A stretch of DNA of 9,592 nucleotides, from NCBI GenBank assembly GCA_035765135.1, contig DASTYE010000189.1, positions 1-9,592 on the forward strand, read 5' to 3'. Below the pieces are notes generated by a model. It did no database searches, was not told the origin of the DNA, and saw only the letters and a list, made by a program, of their open reading frames with translations. A program made the position numbers and the translations under genes. Position 1 is the stretch's first letter. Each line of letters starts with the position of its first letter. Below, piece after piece: positions 1 through 7,442 of the stretch. This stretch comes from JAICNG01 sp035765135. GTDB lineage: Bacteria; Gemmatimonadota; Gemmatimonadetes; Gemmatimonadales; Gemmatimonadaceae.

Positions 1-20
1 GCGCCGGCGAGAGCCGGCGC
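1..20 (-). terminator. GC-rich hairpin, possible terminator of the lacI-susC-susD-plug operon
   Basis: A perfect 8-bp inverted repeat (GCGCCGGC / GCCGGCGC) with a 4-base loop lies 48 bases past the stop codon of the last minus-strand gene. Its position suits a transcription terminator. The run of U that would mark it as intrinsic would lie left of base 1, outside the window, so the call cannot be completed. Such a hairpin could also be a chance GC-rich dyad or a Rho-boundary structure. Confidence 0.4.
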
Positions 21-68
21 GACGTCTCCACGCCGCGACGAATGCAGCGCAGTGAGATCACACGTCGC

Positions 69-557
69 CTAACGCTTGCCGTGTCGCGTCGTGATCAGGA
101 CGACGCCGTTCCCGCCCCGCACGCCATACATTGCCGTCGCGCTCGCGTCCTTCAAGATCTCGATGCGCTCGATGTCGCGCGGATTGAGCCAGTTCAGGCC
201 CTGGCCCGGCTGGACGTGCACCGGCATGCCGTCGATGACGTACAGAGGCTCGTAGCTGCCCAGGAACGAGGCCGGCCCGCGAATGCGAAAAGAAAACCCG
301 CCGCTCGCATGTCGGATGACCTCCACACCCGCCGCTTTCCCTTCGATCAGCTCTTCGATCTGCAGCGCTGGGCGACCCTCGAGGTCCTCTGCATCGACAA
401 CTGAAACCGCGCTCGTCCCCTCACTCTGCAGCGATCGCCCCATTGCTCCGTCCGCCGCCGGTGCGGGCTCCGACGGCGGCGGCGTGGAGGGGCCACATGC
501 CAGCGTACCCACGGCCACGATGATCGCGACCGCCGAACGTTCAGCCACGCCGAACAT
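69..557 (-). CDS. Small lipoprotein consisting only of a TonB-dependent receptor plug domain
   Basis: 162 aa. Residues 1-20 form a lipoprotein signal peptide with lipobox L-A-C (Cys21), followed by a Pro/Ala/Ser-rich linker to about residue 45. Residues about 48-160 match the SusC/TonB-receptor plug: 'GKAAGVEV', 'FRIRG', 'PLYVIDG', 'IERIEILKDASATAMYG' and 'GGNGVVLITT'. The protein stops two residues after the usual plug end, where a beta-barrel would begin, and no TonB box precedes the plug. Compared with the plug of the SusC encoded upstream, motif order is conserved but identity is moderate, so it is not a recent partial duplication. The start is supported by AGAGGGGGG three bases upstream and a 28-base gap from the SusD stop, implying co-transcription. 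The likely location is lipid-anchored in the envelope. A role as partner or regulator of the SusCD complex, or in TonB interaction, is inference only. A decayed receptor is the alternative, but the intact signal, RBS and domain-end stop argue against it. Confidence 0.85.
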   Translation of the reverse strand: MFGVAERSAVAIIVAVGTLACGPSTPPPSEPAPAADGAMGRSLQSEGTSAVSVVDAEDLEGRPALQIEELIEGKAAGVEVIRHASGGFSFRIRGPASFLGSYEPLYVIDGMPVHVQPGQGLNWLNPRDIERIEILKDASATAMYGVRGGNGVVLITTRHGKR

Positions 558-585
558 AGGCCCCCCTCTGTTTGATTTGTCCCGC

Positions 586-2460
586 TCAGTACCCGGGATT
601 CTGTGTCAGCCCGGCAGCCGCCACTTCCCTGGCCGGAATCGGATACAGCTCATGCTTCCCGGTCACAAATGTCTTACCCGCGATGGCCATCAACTGTGCC
701 GCCCGGCCCTGACGAATGATGTCGAACCAGCGGTGCTGCTCCATCGCCAACTCGTGGCGCCGCTCTTCCCAAATCGCCGTCAGCAGGTCCTGCCCTGTTG
801 AAGTTATCGCGGGGAGTAGAGCCTGTGCCGTGACCGTCACGACGAGGGGGGTCGCGGTCGATGTGCCGCCGGCCCCCGTGACGCGCAGAACTCCCAAAGC
901 GACCGCTGTTCCTGGTGCCTTGCTGTCCAGCTCGGCGAAGAATTGGCCGAGCGTCGTTACCGGCACCCCACTCACTGAGGTGATGATATCGGCGTTGAGC
1001 ACACGCACCGGCGGGGGAGACGTGGAGGGGCAGGGAGCCACGCACTCACTCGAGAAGCTCCGCAGGCCGGCCGCGTATGCCGGATCGTCAGGATCGACGA
1101 ACCGCACGAACACGCGGCTCGTGCCAGCGGGAAGACCAAGCGCGTCCTGCGCAACGGACGGCGCCATCGCCTCCCACGTGGGGCCGAGAGTGATCTCACG
1201 GTTTCCGCGTGCACGGGCGCGCACCATGTTCAGCCACGTCTGCGCTTGAGCCGTCCGGTTGGTCCGCGCCGCCGCTTCCGCGCCCGTCAGTAGCACATGC
1301 GCGAAGCGTATGCGTCGAATGTTGACCCCGGCGTTGCCCGAGCCGCCCGGGTTCCCGGGTGGCACAAAGACCTTCTGGTTGTACCGGTTGTTAGGCATGC
1401 TCGGATTGAGGTACACCACCATCCCCGAGCCGTCCGGCAGCTGCTCCCACGGATAGAGGATGGTCGCCTGCATCCGCGGATCGCCCGGCTCATACGAGTC
1501 TTCCAGCTCCGGCGACGGCGTGTTGAAGCCCCACCCGAGGTTCGGAGTACCGCGCACACCCTGGACTTCGGCATACTGCGAGGCAGCGCCTGACGGGCCG
1601 TTGTTCCCCCCCTCGAGCGCGATCGCCTGGACCTCGAAGACTGACTCGGAGGAGTTCTCACCTGCCCCCGTGAACAACGTCGCATAGTCGGGGAAGAGGC
1701 TGTACTCCCCCGAGTTGATGACCGTCTCGGCCTGCTCGAATGCCTGATCGAATTCTCCCTGGTACAGATGCACCTCCGCCAGCAAGGCTCCGGCTGCTCC
1801 TCTGGTGGCCCGACCCAGATCGGCTCCAGCGTAGCTGACCGGCAGTCCTGCGATGGCGTCGGTCAGGTCGGCTTCGATCTGGGCGTATACGTCCTCCCTC
1901 GTCGCCCTCCCCTGGATGAACTCGCTAGGCGAGAGCGGCGCGGTAATGAGAGGAACGCCGCCGAACGCGCGAACGAGGAAGAAGTAGTAATACGCGCGGA
2001 GGAACTTGTTCTCTCCGATCAATCGCTCCTTCAGCGCCGCATCGAGGTTGTTCATGCCGGAGATACCGGCGATGGCGACGTTCGCGAGGTTGATCGCGCG
2101 ATAGTAGCCGCCCCAGGGATCGGAGAAGGCGAGGTTTCCGGGGTCGAAATTCAGGTTGTCAAGGTCGAGGAGGAATCCCGCGTCCGCCGGCACGCTCCCC
2201 TTCGTGGCATCATCGGACGCGATTTCGGTGAGTCCGAGCCACGAAAAGACGTGAACACGCCATTCGCGCAGGGCGCTGTAGGTCGCATTCGTTGCCTGGA
2301 TCGCCTGCTCCGGAGTCTGAAAGAAGCTCTCGGTCGTGAGCGTGCCGAGCGGTTCCGTATCGATATCGCATGCGGGGAGCGCGACGACGAGTGCGAGCGC
2401 CGCGCCGCCTGCCCGCACTCCGCGCCAGCCACTACGCGAAAGCTCTGCGAAAAACGTCAT
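586..2460 (-). CDS. SusD/RagB-family nutrient-binding outer-membrane lipoprotein with inserted PDZ-like domain
   Basis: SusD proteins are surface lipoproteins that cap a SusC channel and capture its substrate. ATG at 2460 is preferred (624 aa): it has AGGTGG just upstream and gives a compact signal peptide ending in lipobox L-P-A-C (Cys31). In-frame ATGs at 2505 and 2496 lack a Shine-Dalgarno and would place 15 or 12 extra residues before that signal. SusD hallmarks are present: 'ESFFQTPEQAIQATNATYSAL', 'GGYYRAINLANVAI', 'ENKFLRAYYYFFLVRAFGGVPL', TPR-like 'AAGALLAEVHLYQGEFDQA' and 'LLTGAEAAARTNRTAQAQ'. The C-terminal signature is 'IWEERRHELAMEQHRWFDI', followed by a 'YPIP' end. Between 'VRARAR' and that signature sits an extra segment of about 130 residues that reads as a PDZ domain (separate entry), making the protein longer than the usual 450-550 aa. 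The gene lies 48 bases after the SusC stop, the normal SusC-SusD order. The substrate cannot be told from the sequence. Confidence 0.95.
   Translation of the reverse strand: MTFFAELSRSGWRGVRAGGAALALVVALPACDIDTEPLGTLTTESFFQTPEQAIQATNATYSALREWRVHVFSWLGLTEIASDDATKGSVPADAGFLLDLDNLNFDPGNLAFSDPWGGYYRAINLANVAIAGISGMNNLDAALKERLIGENKFLRAYYYFFLVRAFGGVPLITAPLSPSEFIQGRATREDVYAQIEADLTDAIAGLPVSYAGADLGRATRGAAGALLAEVHLYQGEFDQAFEQAETVINSGEYSLFPDYATLFTGAGENSSESVFEVQAIALEGGNNGPSGAASQYAEVQGVRGTPNLGWGFNTPSPELEDSYEPGDPRMQATILYPWEQLPDGSGMVVYLNPSMPNNRYNQKVFVPPGNPGGSGNAGVNIRRIRFAHVLLTGAEAAARTNRTAQAQTWLNMVRARARGNREITLGPTWEAMAPSVAQDALGLPAGTSRVFVRFVDPDDPAYAAGLRSFSSECVAPCPSTSPPPVRVLNADIITSVSGVPVTTLGQFFAELDSKAPGTAVALGVLRVTGAGGTSTATPLVVTVTAQALLPAITSTGQDLLTAIWEERRHELAMEQHRWFDIIRQGRAAQLMAIAGKTFVTGKHELYPIPAREVAAAGLTQNPGY
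826..1191 (-). other. PDZ-like domain inserted in the SusD protein
   Basis: This is a protein-domain region inside the SusD gene, residues about 424-545 counted from the ATG at 2460. It starts with 'APSVAQDALGLPAG', continues with 'VFVRFVDPDDPAYAAGL', then 'ADIITSVSGVPVTTLGQFF', then 'PGTAVALGVLRV' and 'TPLVVTVTA'. This is the element order of DegP/HtrA-type PDZ domains (ALGLP...; V.pgsPA..AGL; D-I-I..v.G.pV; G..v.l.v.R; v.V). The usual tight 'GL-x-x-GD-x-I' turn is expanded by about 22 residues containing a Cys-x3-Cys pair and a Pro/Ser stretch. PDZ domains bind C-terminal or internal peptide strands, so a peptide- or protein-binding role is possible but inferred. No protease catalytic domain accompanies it. 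Confidence 0.75.
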
Positions 2461-2508
2461 GATCCACCTGACAGGAGAAGTTGGTTGCAGGTTCATGGTC
2501 GGCATCGG

Positions 2509-5500
2509 TCAGAAGCCCAGGTCGAGGCCGAGCGTGATCGTGCGTGCCGGCGGGAAGATTCCAAGATCGATGCCGGAACGAATGACATCTTCCACCGTCA
2601 ATTCCGGAGTGTAGCCCGTGTAGTCGGTGGAGGTGAAGAGATTCGTGCCGTTGACATAGATCCGTGCGGTCTGGAGGTTCAACCGGCCGGTCAGGGATGA
2701 CGGTAAGCGGTATCCCGCCTGCACCGCGTTCAGCTTGAAGAACGAGCCATCCTCGATGAACCGCTCGGACGCCTGATAGTTGTGTCCAGCGTTCGTGACC
2801 CGGGGCTCCCTGTTGCTCGTGCCCGGCCCCGTCCAGCGGTCGAGGTACGATGTCTCGAAGTTCTCCACGCCGAATCGCACCGCCTTCTTGCCGTTGAAGA
2901 CCTCGTTGCCGCTTTGACCGCTGAAGCTCGCGGCGAGATCGAAGCCGCCCCACGACACACGAGTGCTCAGGCCGTAGATCAGATCGGGGATAGGCGACCC
3001 GATGAACGTCTTGTCCGCGTCGGTGATCCGACCATCGCCGTTGAGGTCGGCGTACTTCAGATCGCCCGGCGCCTCGTTGCCACGCTTTGGCGAGCTCGCG
3101 GTGTCGGCCGCATCCTGGAACACTCCGGCGACCTTGAACCCCCAGAACGACCCAATCGGCTGTCCGACGACGGTGCGAGTGGTGAAGGTGATCTCATTCC
3201 CGAGCCCGCCTCCGAGAATCTGCTCGCGGCCCTGCGCCAGCTTCTTCACCTTGTTGTTGATCGTCGACCCGTTGACGTTGAACTCGTAGCGGAATTTGCC
3301 TCGCGTCTCCGCCCAGGTGAACGACCCTTCAATGCCCTTGTTCTCGACCTCGGCGGCGTTGACGAAGGGCTCCGTTCCGACGCCGACGTACAGCGGGATC
3401 GGAACGCGCACGAGGATTCCGTCGGTCAGGCGATTGTAGTAATCGAGCGTCGCCTCGAGACGGCCTCCGAAGAACGCCAGGTCGGCGCCGATGTTCGTCT
3501 GCGTCGTCGTCTCCCACTTCACTTCCGGATTAGCGAGCTCGAACGGTGACGCGCCGAACGCAAGCTCCTGGCTCGTTCCGAACACGGCGTTGAGGTTGCT
3601 CGAGACAACGGGCACTCCCGGATACGCTCCGATCTTGTCGTTTCCGATCCGCCCCCAACTCACCCGCAGCTTCAGCGCGTCGACCAGCTCCGTCTGTGGG
3701 AAGAACGGCTCCTCGGCGATGTTCCACCCCACCGCAAACGACGGGAAGTAGCCGTACCGGTTCTCGCTACCGAAGCGGGACGAGCCGTCCACGCGCAGCG
3801 ACGCCGTCAACAGGTAGCGGTCGCGGAAGGCGTAGTTCGTCCGGAAGAGATAGGACAACATTCGCCAGTCTTCGGCGGTGTTGAAGTTCGTTTGACCTGC
3901 CGCATCGCCCGCGTTGAGGTACCAGAGGCTCGGGTCCTCACCGACGACGTTCGTACGCCCGCCGCCGAGGCCCTCGGAATAGAACGACTGCCACGTGATG
4001 CCGCCGAGGGCGTTGACGCGATGCTCGTCCGTCGCCCAGTTCCAGTTGACCGTGTTCTCCCACAGCCACGATCGTGTTTGATCGTTACGGACGTTGAGAT
4101 CGGACTCGACGTTCTGCTGCGTCGGCGAGACGACGAAGACCGGGACGAATTCGCGGAACTCCGACACGTTGTAGTCGACGCCGAAGCTCGTGCGCAGCGT
4201 GAAGCTCCCGAGGACGTTCAGGTCGCCGAAGACGTTCCCGACCAACCGGCGCGCCTGCTCGTTGTTGTGCGTGTAGAACACCTGGGCGGCGGGGTTTCCG
4301 GCTGACGAGCGCAAGTTCGCGTTCGCGAACGTGCCGTCCGGGTTGCGCGCAGGGATGGTCGGGTCGGCGCGATACAGCATGCCGAGGACGCCCGGCGGGC
4401 GCAGCCCGTCCGTGTACGAGAAGTTGAGGTTGTGCCCGAGTTGCAGTCGCTCGGTGAGCTGGTAGTCGTTGTTCAGCCGAACCGTCAGGCGGTCGAAGTC
4501 GGATTTCGGGATGACGCCCGCCTGCCGGAAGTAGTTTCCGCTGAAGTAATACCTGATGCGGTCAGTGCCGCCGGAGCTGGACAGCTGATAGCTCTGAATG
4601 GGCGCCGTGTCGAAGATCTCATCCTGCCAGTCGGTGCCCGCACCGACGGCGTTCTCGTCGGGGAAGTAGTCCGGAATGCCCTGGTTCGCCGCGAGCTCGT
4701 TAGCGAGCATCGCGTACTCCCGCGCGCTCACCAGGTCGATCGGATCCAGCACGCGCTGCGTACCCGCATAGGCGTTGATCATGAAGCGTGCGGTGCCTTC
4801 GATCACGCCTTTCTTCGTCGTGACGATGATGACCCCGTTCGCGCCGCGCGATCCGTAAATGGCGGTCGCGGAGGCGTCCTTCAGTACCTCGACCGACTGG
4901 ATGTCGTTCGGGCTGAGGAAGTCGATGTCGTCGAGCAGCATTCCGTCGACGACGAAGAGCGGGGAGGCGTTGTTCAGCGTCCCGACTCCGCGGATGCGGA
5001 TGACCGCGGCGGCGCCGGGCTCGCCCGACTGTGGGGTGACCTGAACGCCGGCGACCTTGCCCTGCAGCGCCTGGGCCACCGATGGTGTGGCGATCTGGGT
5101 GATATCCTCGGCGCTCACGGTCGCAACGGCCCCGGTGACATCGCGGCGCTGCTGCGTCCCGTAGCCGATGACGACGATGTTCTGTAGCGCAACGGCCTGC
5201 GGTTGCATCGCCACGTTCACGATAGCGCGCCCGGCGACCGGGACCTCCTGTGGCGCGTAGCCAATGAACCGGAAGACGAGCGTGTCGTTAGGCTGCGCCA
5301 CGATCGTATACCGCCCATTCGACGCCGTGATCGTGCCGGTCGTGGTGCCTTTCACGATCACGTTCACCCCGTAAATCGCCTGGCCGCCTTCCTCCGCCGA
5401 GGTCACCGTGCCGCTCACACGGCCCGGCACAGGTACCTCCTGGGCCAGCAGCGCCCCCGCCGTCATCGCGACGAATCCGGCAAGCCAGGTCGCTGCCCGC

Positions 5501-5532
5501 GGGAACGAGCTGCGTACTACTCGAGAAATCAT
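2509..5532 (-). CDS. SusC/RagA-family TonB-linked outer-membrane transporter
   Basis: 1007 aa from ATG 5532. These proteins form a 22-strand barrel that imports bulky nutrients, opened by TonB and capped by SusD. Residues 1-30 are a signal peptide ending A-L-L-A/Q. Residues about 36-113 are a carboxypeptidase-regulatory-like (CarboxypepD_reg) domain ('GVNVIVKGTTTGTITASNGRY', 'FIGYAPQEVPV'). Residues 118-126 are a TonB-box-like 'NIVVIGYGT'. Residues about 128-242 are the plug ('LQGKVAGVQV', 'IRIRGVGTLNNASPLFVVDG', 'IQSVEVLKDASATAIYGSRG'). The remainder is barrel with many aromatic-rich strands, ending '-LGLDLGF', a typical outer-membrane C-terminal Phe. The start is fixed by AGAGGAGG seven bases upstream and by the signal peptide; longer reading would overlap lacI and hide the signal. 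It lies 37 bases after lacI and 48 bases before susD, so it is the second gene of the operon. The length is normal for SusC. Confidence 0.97.
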   Translation of the reverse strand: MISRVVRSSFPRAATWLAGFVAMTAGALLAQEVPVPGRVSGTVTSAEEGGQAIYGVNVIVKGTTTGTITASNGRYTIVAQPNDTLVFRFIGYAPQEVPVAGRAIVNVAMQPQAVALQNIVVIGYGTQQRRDVTGAVATVSAEDITQIATPSVAQALQGKVAGVQVTPQSGEPGAAAVIRIRGVGTLNNASPLFVVDGMLLDDIDFLSPNDIQSVEVLKDASATAIYGSRGANGVIIVTTKKGVIEGTARFMINAYAGTQRVLDPIDLVSAREYAMLANELAANQGIPDYFPDENAVGAGTDWQDEIFDTAPIQSYQLSSSGGTDRIRYYFSGNYFRQAGVIPKSDFDRLTVRLNNDYQLTERLQLGHNLNFSYTDGLRPPGVLGMLYRADPTIPARNPDGTFANANLRSSAGNPAAQVFYTHNNEQARRLVGNVFGDLNVLGSFTLRTSFGVDYNVSEFREFVPVFVVSPTQQNVESDLNVRNDQTRSWLWENTVNWNWATDEHRVNALGGITWQSFYSEGLGGGRTNVVGEDPSLWYLNAGDAAGQTNFNTAEDWRMLSYLFRTNYAFRDRYLLTASLRVDGSSRFGSENRYGYFPSFAVGWNIAEEPFFPQTELVDALKLRVSWGRIGNDKIGAYPGVPVVSSNLNAVFGTSQELAFGASPFELANPEVKWETTTQTNIGADLAFFGGRLEATLDYYNRLTDGILVRVPIPLYVGVGTEPFVNAAEVENKGIEGSFTWAETRGKFRYEFNVNGSTINNKVKKLAQGREQILGGGLGNEITFTTRTVVGQPIGSFWGFKVAGVFQDAADTASSPKRGNEAPGDLKYADLNGDGRITDADKTFIGSPIPDLIYGLSTRVSWGGFDLAASFSGQSGNEVFNGKKAVRFGVENFETSYLDRWTGPGTSNREPRVTNAGHNYQASERFIEDGSFFKLNAVQAGYRLPSSLTGRLNLQTARIYVNGTNLFTSTDYTGYTPELTVEDVIRSGIDLGIFPPARTITLGLDLGF

Positions 5533-5539
5533 GAGCAAA

Positions 5540-5547
5540 CCTCCTCT
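5540..5547 (-). promoter_or_regulatory. Strong Shine-Dalgarno of susC
   Basis: The minus strand reads AGAGGAGG seven bases before the ATG at 5532. It is the best ribosome-binding site in the window and decides the start. It contrasts with the weaker site and GTG start of the co-transcribed lacI, consistent with far more transporter than repressor being made from one mRNA. Confidence 0.85.
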
Positions 5548-5554
5548 GCGTGAC

Positions 5555-5571
5555 GAGCGGACCCTCCGCTC
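5555..5571 (-). promoter_or_regulatory. Intercistronic hairpin between lacI and susC
   Basis: A perfect 7-bp inverted repeat (GAGCGGA / TCCGCTC) with a 3-base loop begins inside the lacI stop codon and ends seven bases before the susC Shine-Dalgarno. No U-run follows, so it does not look like an intrinsic terminator. Possible roles are mRNA processing or 5'-end stabilisation of the susC message. It lacks the central CG and the sequence of the operator upstream of lacI, so a second LacI site is unlikely. Confidence 0.5.
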
Positions 5572-6607
5572 AGGTTGAAGACTCCCGAATGACCAGCGTG
5601 GTCGGAAGCACGACGCGGTGCCCGTTCTTCGCGCCGGGCGTGGCAACCTCGCCTAACAACAGGCCCATCGCCCGCTCGCCGAGCTGGGCGATGGGAACGT
5701 GCACGGAGGACAAGGGCGGCGACAGGTACCGGGCAATCGGAATGTCGTCGAAGCCCGCGACCGCTACGTCCTCCGGGATGGCGAGGCCGTCCTCCCTCAG
5801 CGCCGACAGGGCACCGACCGCCATCGCGTCGTTCGCGGCGAAGATGGCGTTCGCGCGGGGCCGGAGCTTCAGCACGGCGCGAGCAGCCCGATAGCCCGAC
5901 CCCTCGCTGAAGTCCCCGGGAACCTCCCAGCGCGGGTCCCGCGAAATGCCGCAGTCGTCCAGCGCGTCGCGGTATCCCCGCATCCGCTCCATCGCGTCGT
6001 GATTCCGCTCCGCGCCGCACAGGAGAGCGACCCGGTCTCGCCCTTTCTGCACGAGGTGCTTCACCATCCGGTACGCGCCGCCATGGTTATCGATGGTGAT
6101 GACGCAGGCGTCGTCCGACTCCACGGGGGAGTTGATGAACACGATCGGTGTGCCATCGCGACGTTGCGCGAACATCTCGGCGAGCTCGCCGTCGGGGGCC
6201 ATGAGGATCAGCCCGTCGACGCGTCCATACATCGCGCGAAAGGCGCCGTGCACCTCATCCTGGGCGTTGCGCGCTGACGAGAGCAGGAGCTGATATCCGG
6301 CGCGTTGTGCCTCGCGGTCGATGCCGCGGATGATCTCGGAGAAGAACTCCCCGTACAAATCCGGAAGGAGCACGCCGAGCGTGTTCGTCCGGCTGGTGAT
6401 CAGCGATCGGGCGGCGCCGTGGGGGGTGAAGCGGAGGTCGCGCGCGGCGTCGCGAACGCGGCGGCGGGTGTCGTCTCGCACCGGCCCCGAGTCGTTGAGC
6501 GCGCGGGAGACGGTGGCCACTGAAACGCGCGCCGCGCGGGCCACGTCTCGAATCGTGGCCTGGCGATGGCCTTCCGGATGTCGGCTGCGCGGGGACTTCG
6601 TGGGCAC
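5570..6607 (-). CDS. LacI-family transcriptional regulator
   Basis: 345 aa, GTG start preceded by GAGG six bases upstream. Residues about 17-38 form the helix-turn-helix ('ATIRDVARAARVSVATVSRALN'-type); residues 57-70 are the third helix and hinge with 'AARSL', whose Leu intercalates at a central CpG in this family. Residues about 76-340 are the periplasmic-binding-protein-like effector domain ('TLGVLLPD', 'DGLILMAP', 'IFAANDAMAVGAL', 'VAVAGFDDIPIARYLSPPLS'). Members usually bind a sugar or related small molecule and release DNA on binding. It is the first gene of the operon with susC 37 bases downstream, and a matching palindrome lies 24 bases upstream of its start, so self-repression and control of the transporter are inferred. 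The ligand is unknown. Confidence 0.96.
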   Translation of the reverse strand: MPTKSPRSRHPEGHRQATIRDVARAARVSVATVSRALNDSGPVRDDTRRRVRDAARDLRFTPHGAARSLITSRTNTLGVLLPDLYGEFFSEIIRGIDREAQRAGYQLLLSSARNAQDEVHGAFRAMYGRVDGLILMAPDGELAEMFAQRRDGTPIVFINSPVESDDACVITIDNHGGAYRMVKHLVQKGRDRVALLCGAERNHDAMERMRGYRDALDDCGISRDPRWEVPGDFSEGSGYRAARAVLKLRPRANAIFAANDAMAVGALSALREDGLAIPEDVAVAGFDDIPIARYLSPPLSSVHVPIAQLGERAMGLLLGEVATPGAKNGHRVVLPTTLVIRESST

Positions 6608-6631
6608 GCCTCGCCTCGGACCGGAATCGGG

Positions 6632-6645
6632 TGTAAACGGTTACA
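6632..6645. promoter_or_regulatory. LacI-type operator upstream of lacI
   Basis: TGTAAACGGTTACA is a 14-base dyad with 6 of 7 matching pairs around a central CG, the form bound by LacI/GalR-family repressors. It is AT-rich compared with its surroundings and lies 24 bases before the lacI start codon, within the predicted core promoter. The conserved hinge Leu in the LacI protein fits a central CpG. Binding is inferred. Confidence 0.75.
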
Positions 6646-6666
6646 GCCCAGGTCGGACGATGTCAA
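6638..6666 (-). promoter_or_regulatory. Promoter of the lacI-susC-susD-plug operon
   Basis: The minus strand has a perfect -35 TTGACA at 6666-6661. A -10 fits either as TAACCG after 17 bases (6643-6638) or TGTAAC after 15 bases (6645-6640). Both overlap the operator, so a bound repressor would block RNA polymerase. The -10 is weak against consensus and its exact hexamer is uncertain. No other promoter-like pair was seen in the short gaps between lacI, susC, susD and the plug gene. Confidence 0.6.
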
Positions 6667-6731
6667 GCAACCTCAGCGACGGCGCCTTGGCGACCTCCGG
6701 ATGCAACCGCTAGCCGCGCCCGATCACCGCC

Positions 6732-7436
6732 TCAATCGCACCGGGCGGCCAGGAGCGATGTCGGCCCCGCCGGCGTCCCGGGATCGAAGAACACGATCGT
6801 CGCGACCCGGCTTGTCGGCATCGTGTTGGTCAGGGAAAGCGAACCCCGAAGATTCGTCGTCTGGCCGACATCGTACAACAGCACGTCCGTCTGGTTCGTC
6901 GCGCGCTGAACGAATGCGTGGCCAGCGCCGGGGTCGGTGTACATACCGAAGGGAGCGAGGTTGCCAGAAGCGATCTGGAAGGGCCCGCCAGGCGCGCGCA
7001 CATGGACGTCGCCCGCCGTCGCCGTGGCATTGATCAACCGCAGGGCGTTGCTCCCCGCGGCGACGGTCACGTCATCCGAGAAGACCGCGGCGATGTGTCC
7101 GGTGCCGGGCAGGTCATCCGCGATGACCGCAGTGTACTGCTTCCCCGCCTCGAAATTGAAGCTGGCGGTCGTAAGGGTATCGGCCCCCGCTCGAAACGTC
7201 AGCGTCCGCGATCCGGCCGGAATTTCCGCGCAGGCGGAGGTGGCACGGAAGCTCACCGGCGGCGCCGGAAGGATCGTTCCATTATGAAGCACCACGACGT
7301 TCGAGGTACCGGTCACGGCGTTGATCACCCGCAGTGTTGCCGTCTGCTGCGGAGGGTTGGTGGGATCGTCGTCGCACGCGGTCAACCCGCTGAGCGCGAC
7401 GGAGAGCGCAAGAAGTGCCAGTGATGCGACCCGCAT
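6732..7436 (-). CDS. DUF4397-domain lipoprotein
   Basis: 234 aa from ATG 7436, chosen because GGGAG lies seven bases upstream and the product then opens with a lipoprotein signal peptide (lipobox L-T-A-C, Cys21, then D-D-D). The open frame extends further upstream, but that part is Arg/Ser-rich, has no signal and overlaps the FHA gene. The mature protein shows two related halves, each starting 'LR-(V/L)-INA': residues about 35-120 and 131-225, matching the DUF4397 beta-sandwich repeat arrangement. Cys69 and Cys233 could pair. DUF4397 proteins are secreted or surface proteins of unknown biochemical function, so none is assigned. It is separated from lacI by 124 bases with no clear terminator, and from the upstream FHA gene by 121 bases. 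Confidence 0.9.
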   Translation of the reverse strand: MRVASLALLALSVALSGLTACDDDPTNPPQQTATLRVINAVTGTSNVVVLHNGTILPAPPVSFRATSACAEIPAGSRTLTFRAGADTLTTASFNFEAGKQYTAVIADDLPGTGHIAAVFSDDVTVAAGSNALRLINATATAGDVHVRAPGGPFQIASGNLAPFGMYTDPGAGHAFVQRATNQTDVLLYDVGQTTNLRGSLSLTNTMPTSRVATIVFFDPGTPAGPTSLLAARCD

Positions 7437-7442
7437 AATGCT

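Noticed and set aside
69..557. Plug-only gene as a pseudogene fragment of a SusC
   Set aside because: It has its own ribosome site, lipoprotein signal, linker and a stop at the domain boundary, and no barrel remnants follow before the window edge. Only 68 bases are visible, so this is not fully excluded.
1768..2700. 310-aa plus-strand open frame opposite susD and the susC end
   Set aside because: It lies antisense to clearly homologous SusD/SusC coding sequence. It is rich in Arg/Glu/Val with no recognisable domain; long antisense frames are expected at this GC content.
2782..3549. 255-aa plus-strand frame, and similar ones at 4432-5187 and 5699-6277
   Set aside because: All are antisense to SusC or LacI, have no signal, domain or ribosome site, and are codon-bias shadows.
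5533..5646. Upstream extension of SusC by 38 residues
   Set aside because: It would overlap lacI, place basic residues before the signal peptide, and ignore the strong AGAGGAGG before the ATG at 5532.
6667..6731. Terminator after the DUF4397 gene
   Set aside because: Only a 4-bp CGCC/GGCG stem is visible and no U-run follows, so no terminator is called and read-through towards lacI cannot be ruled out.
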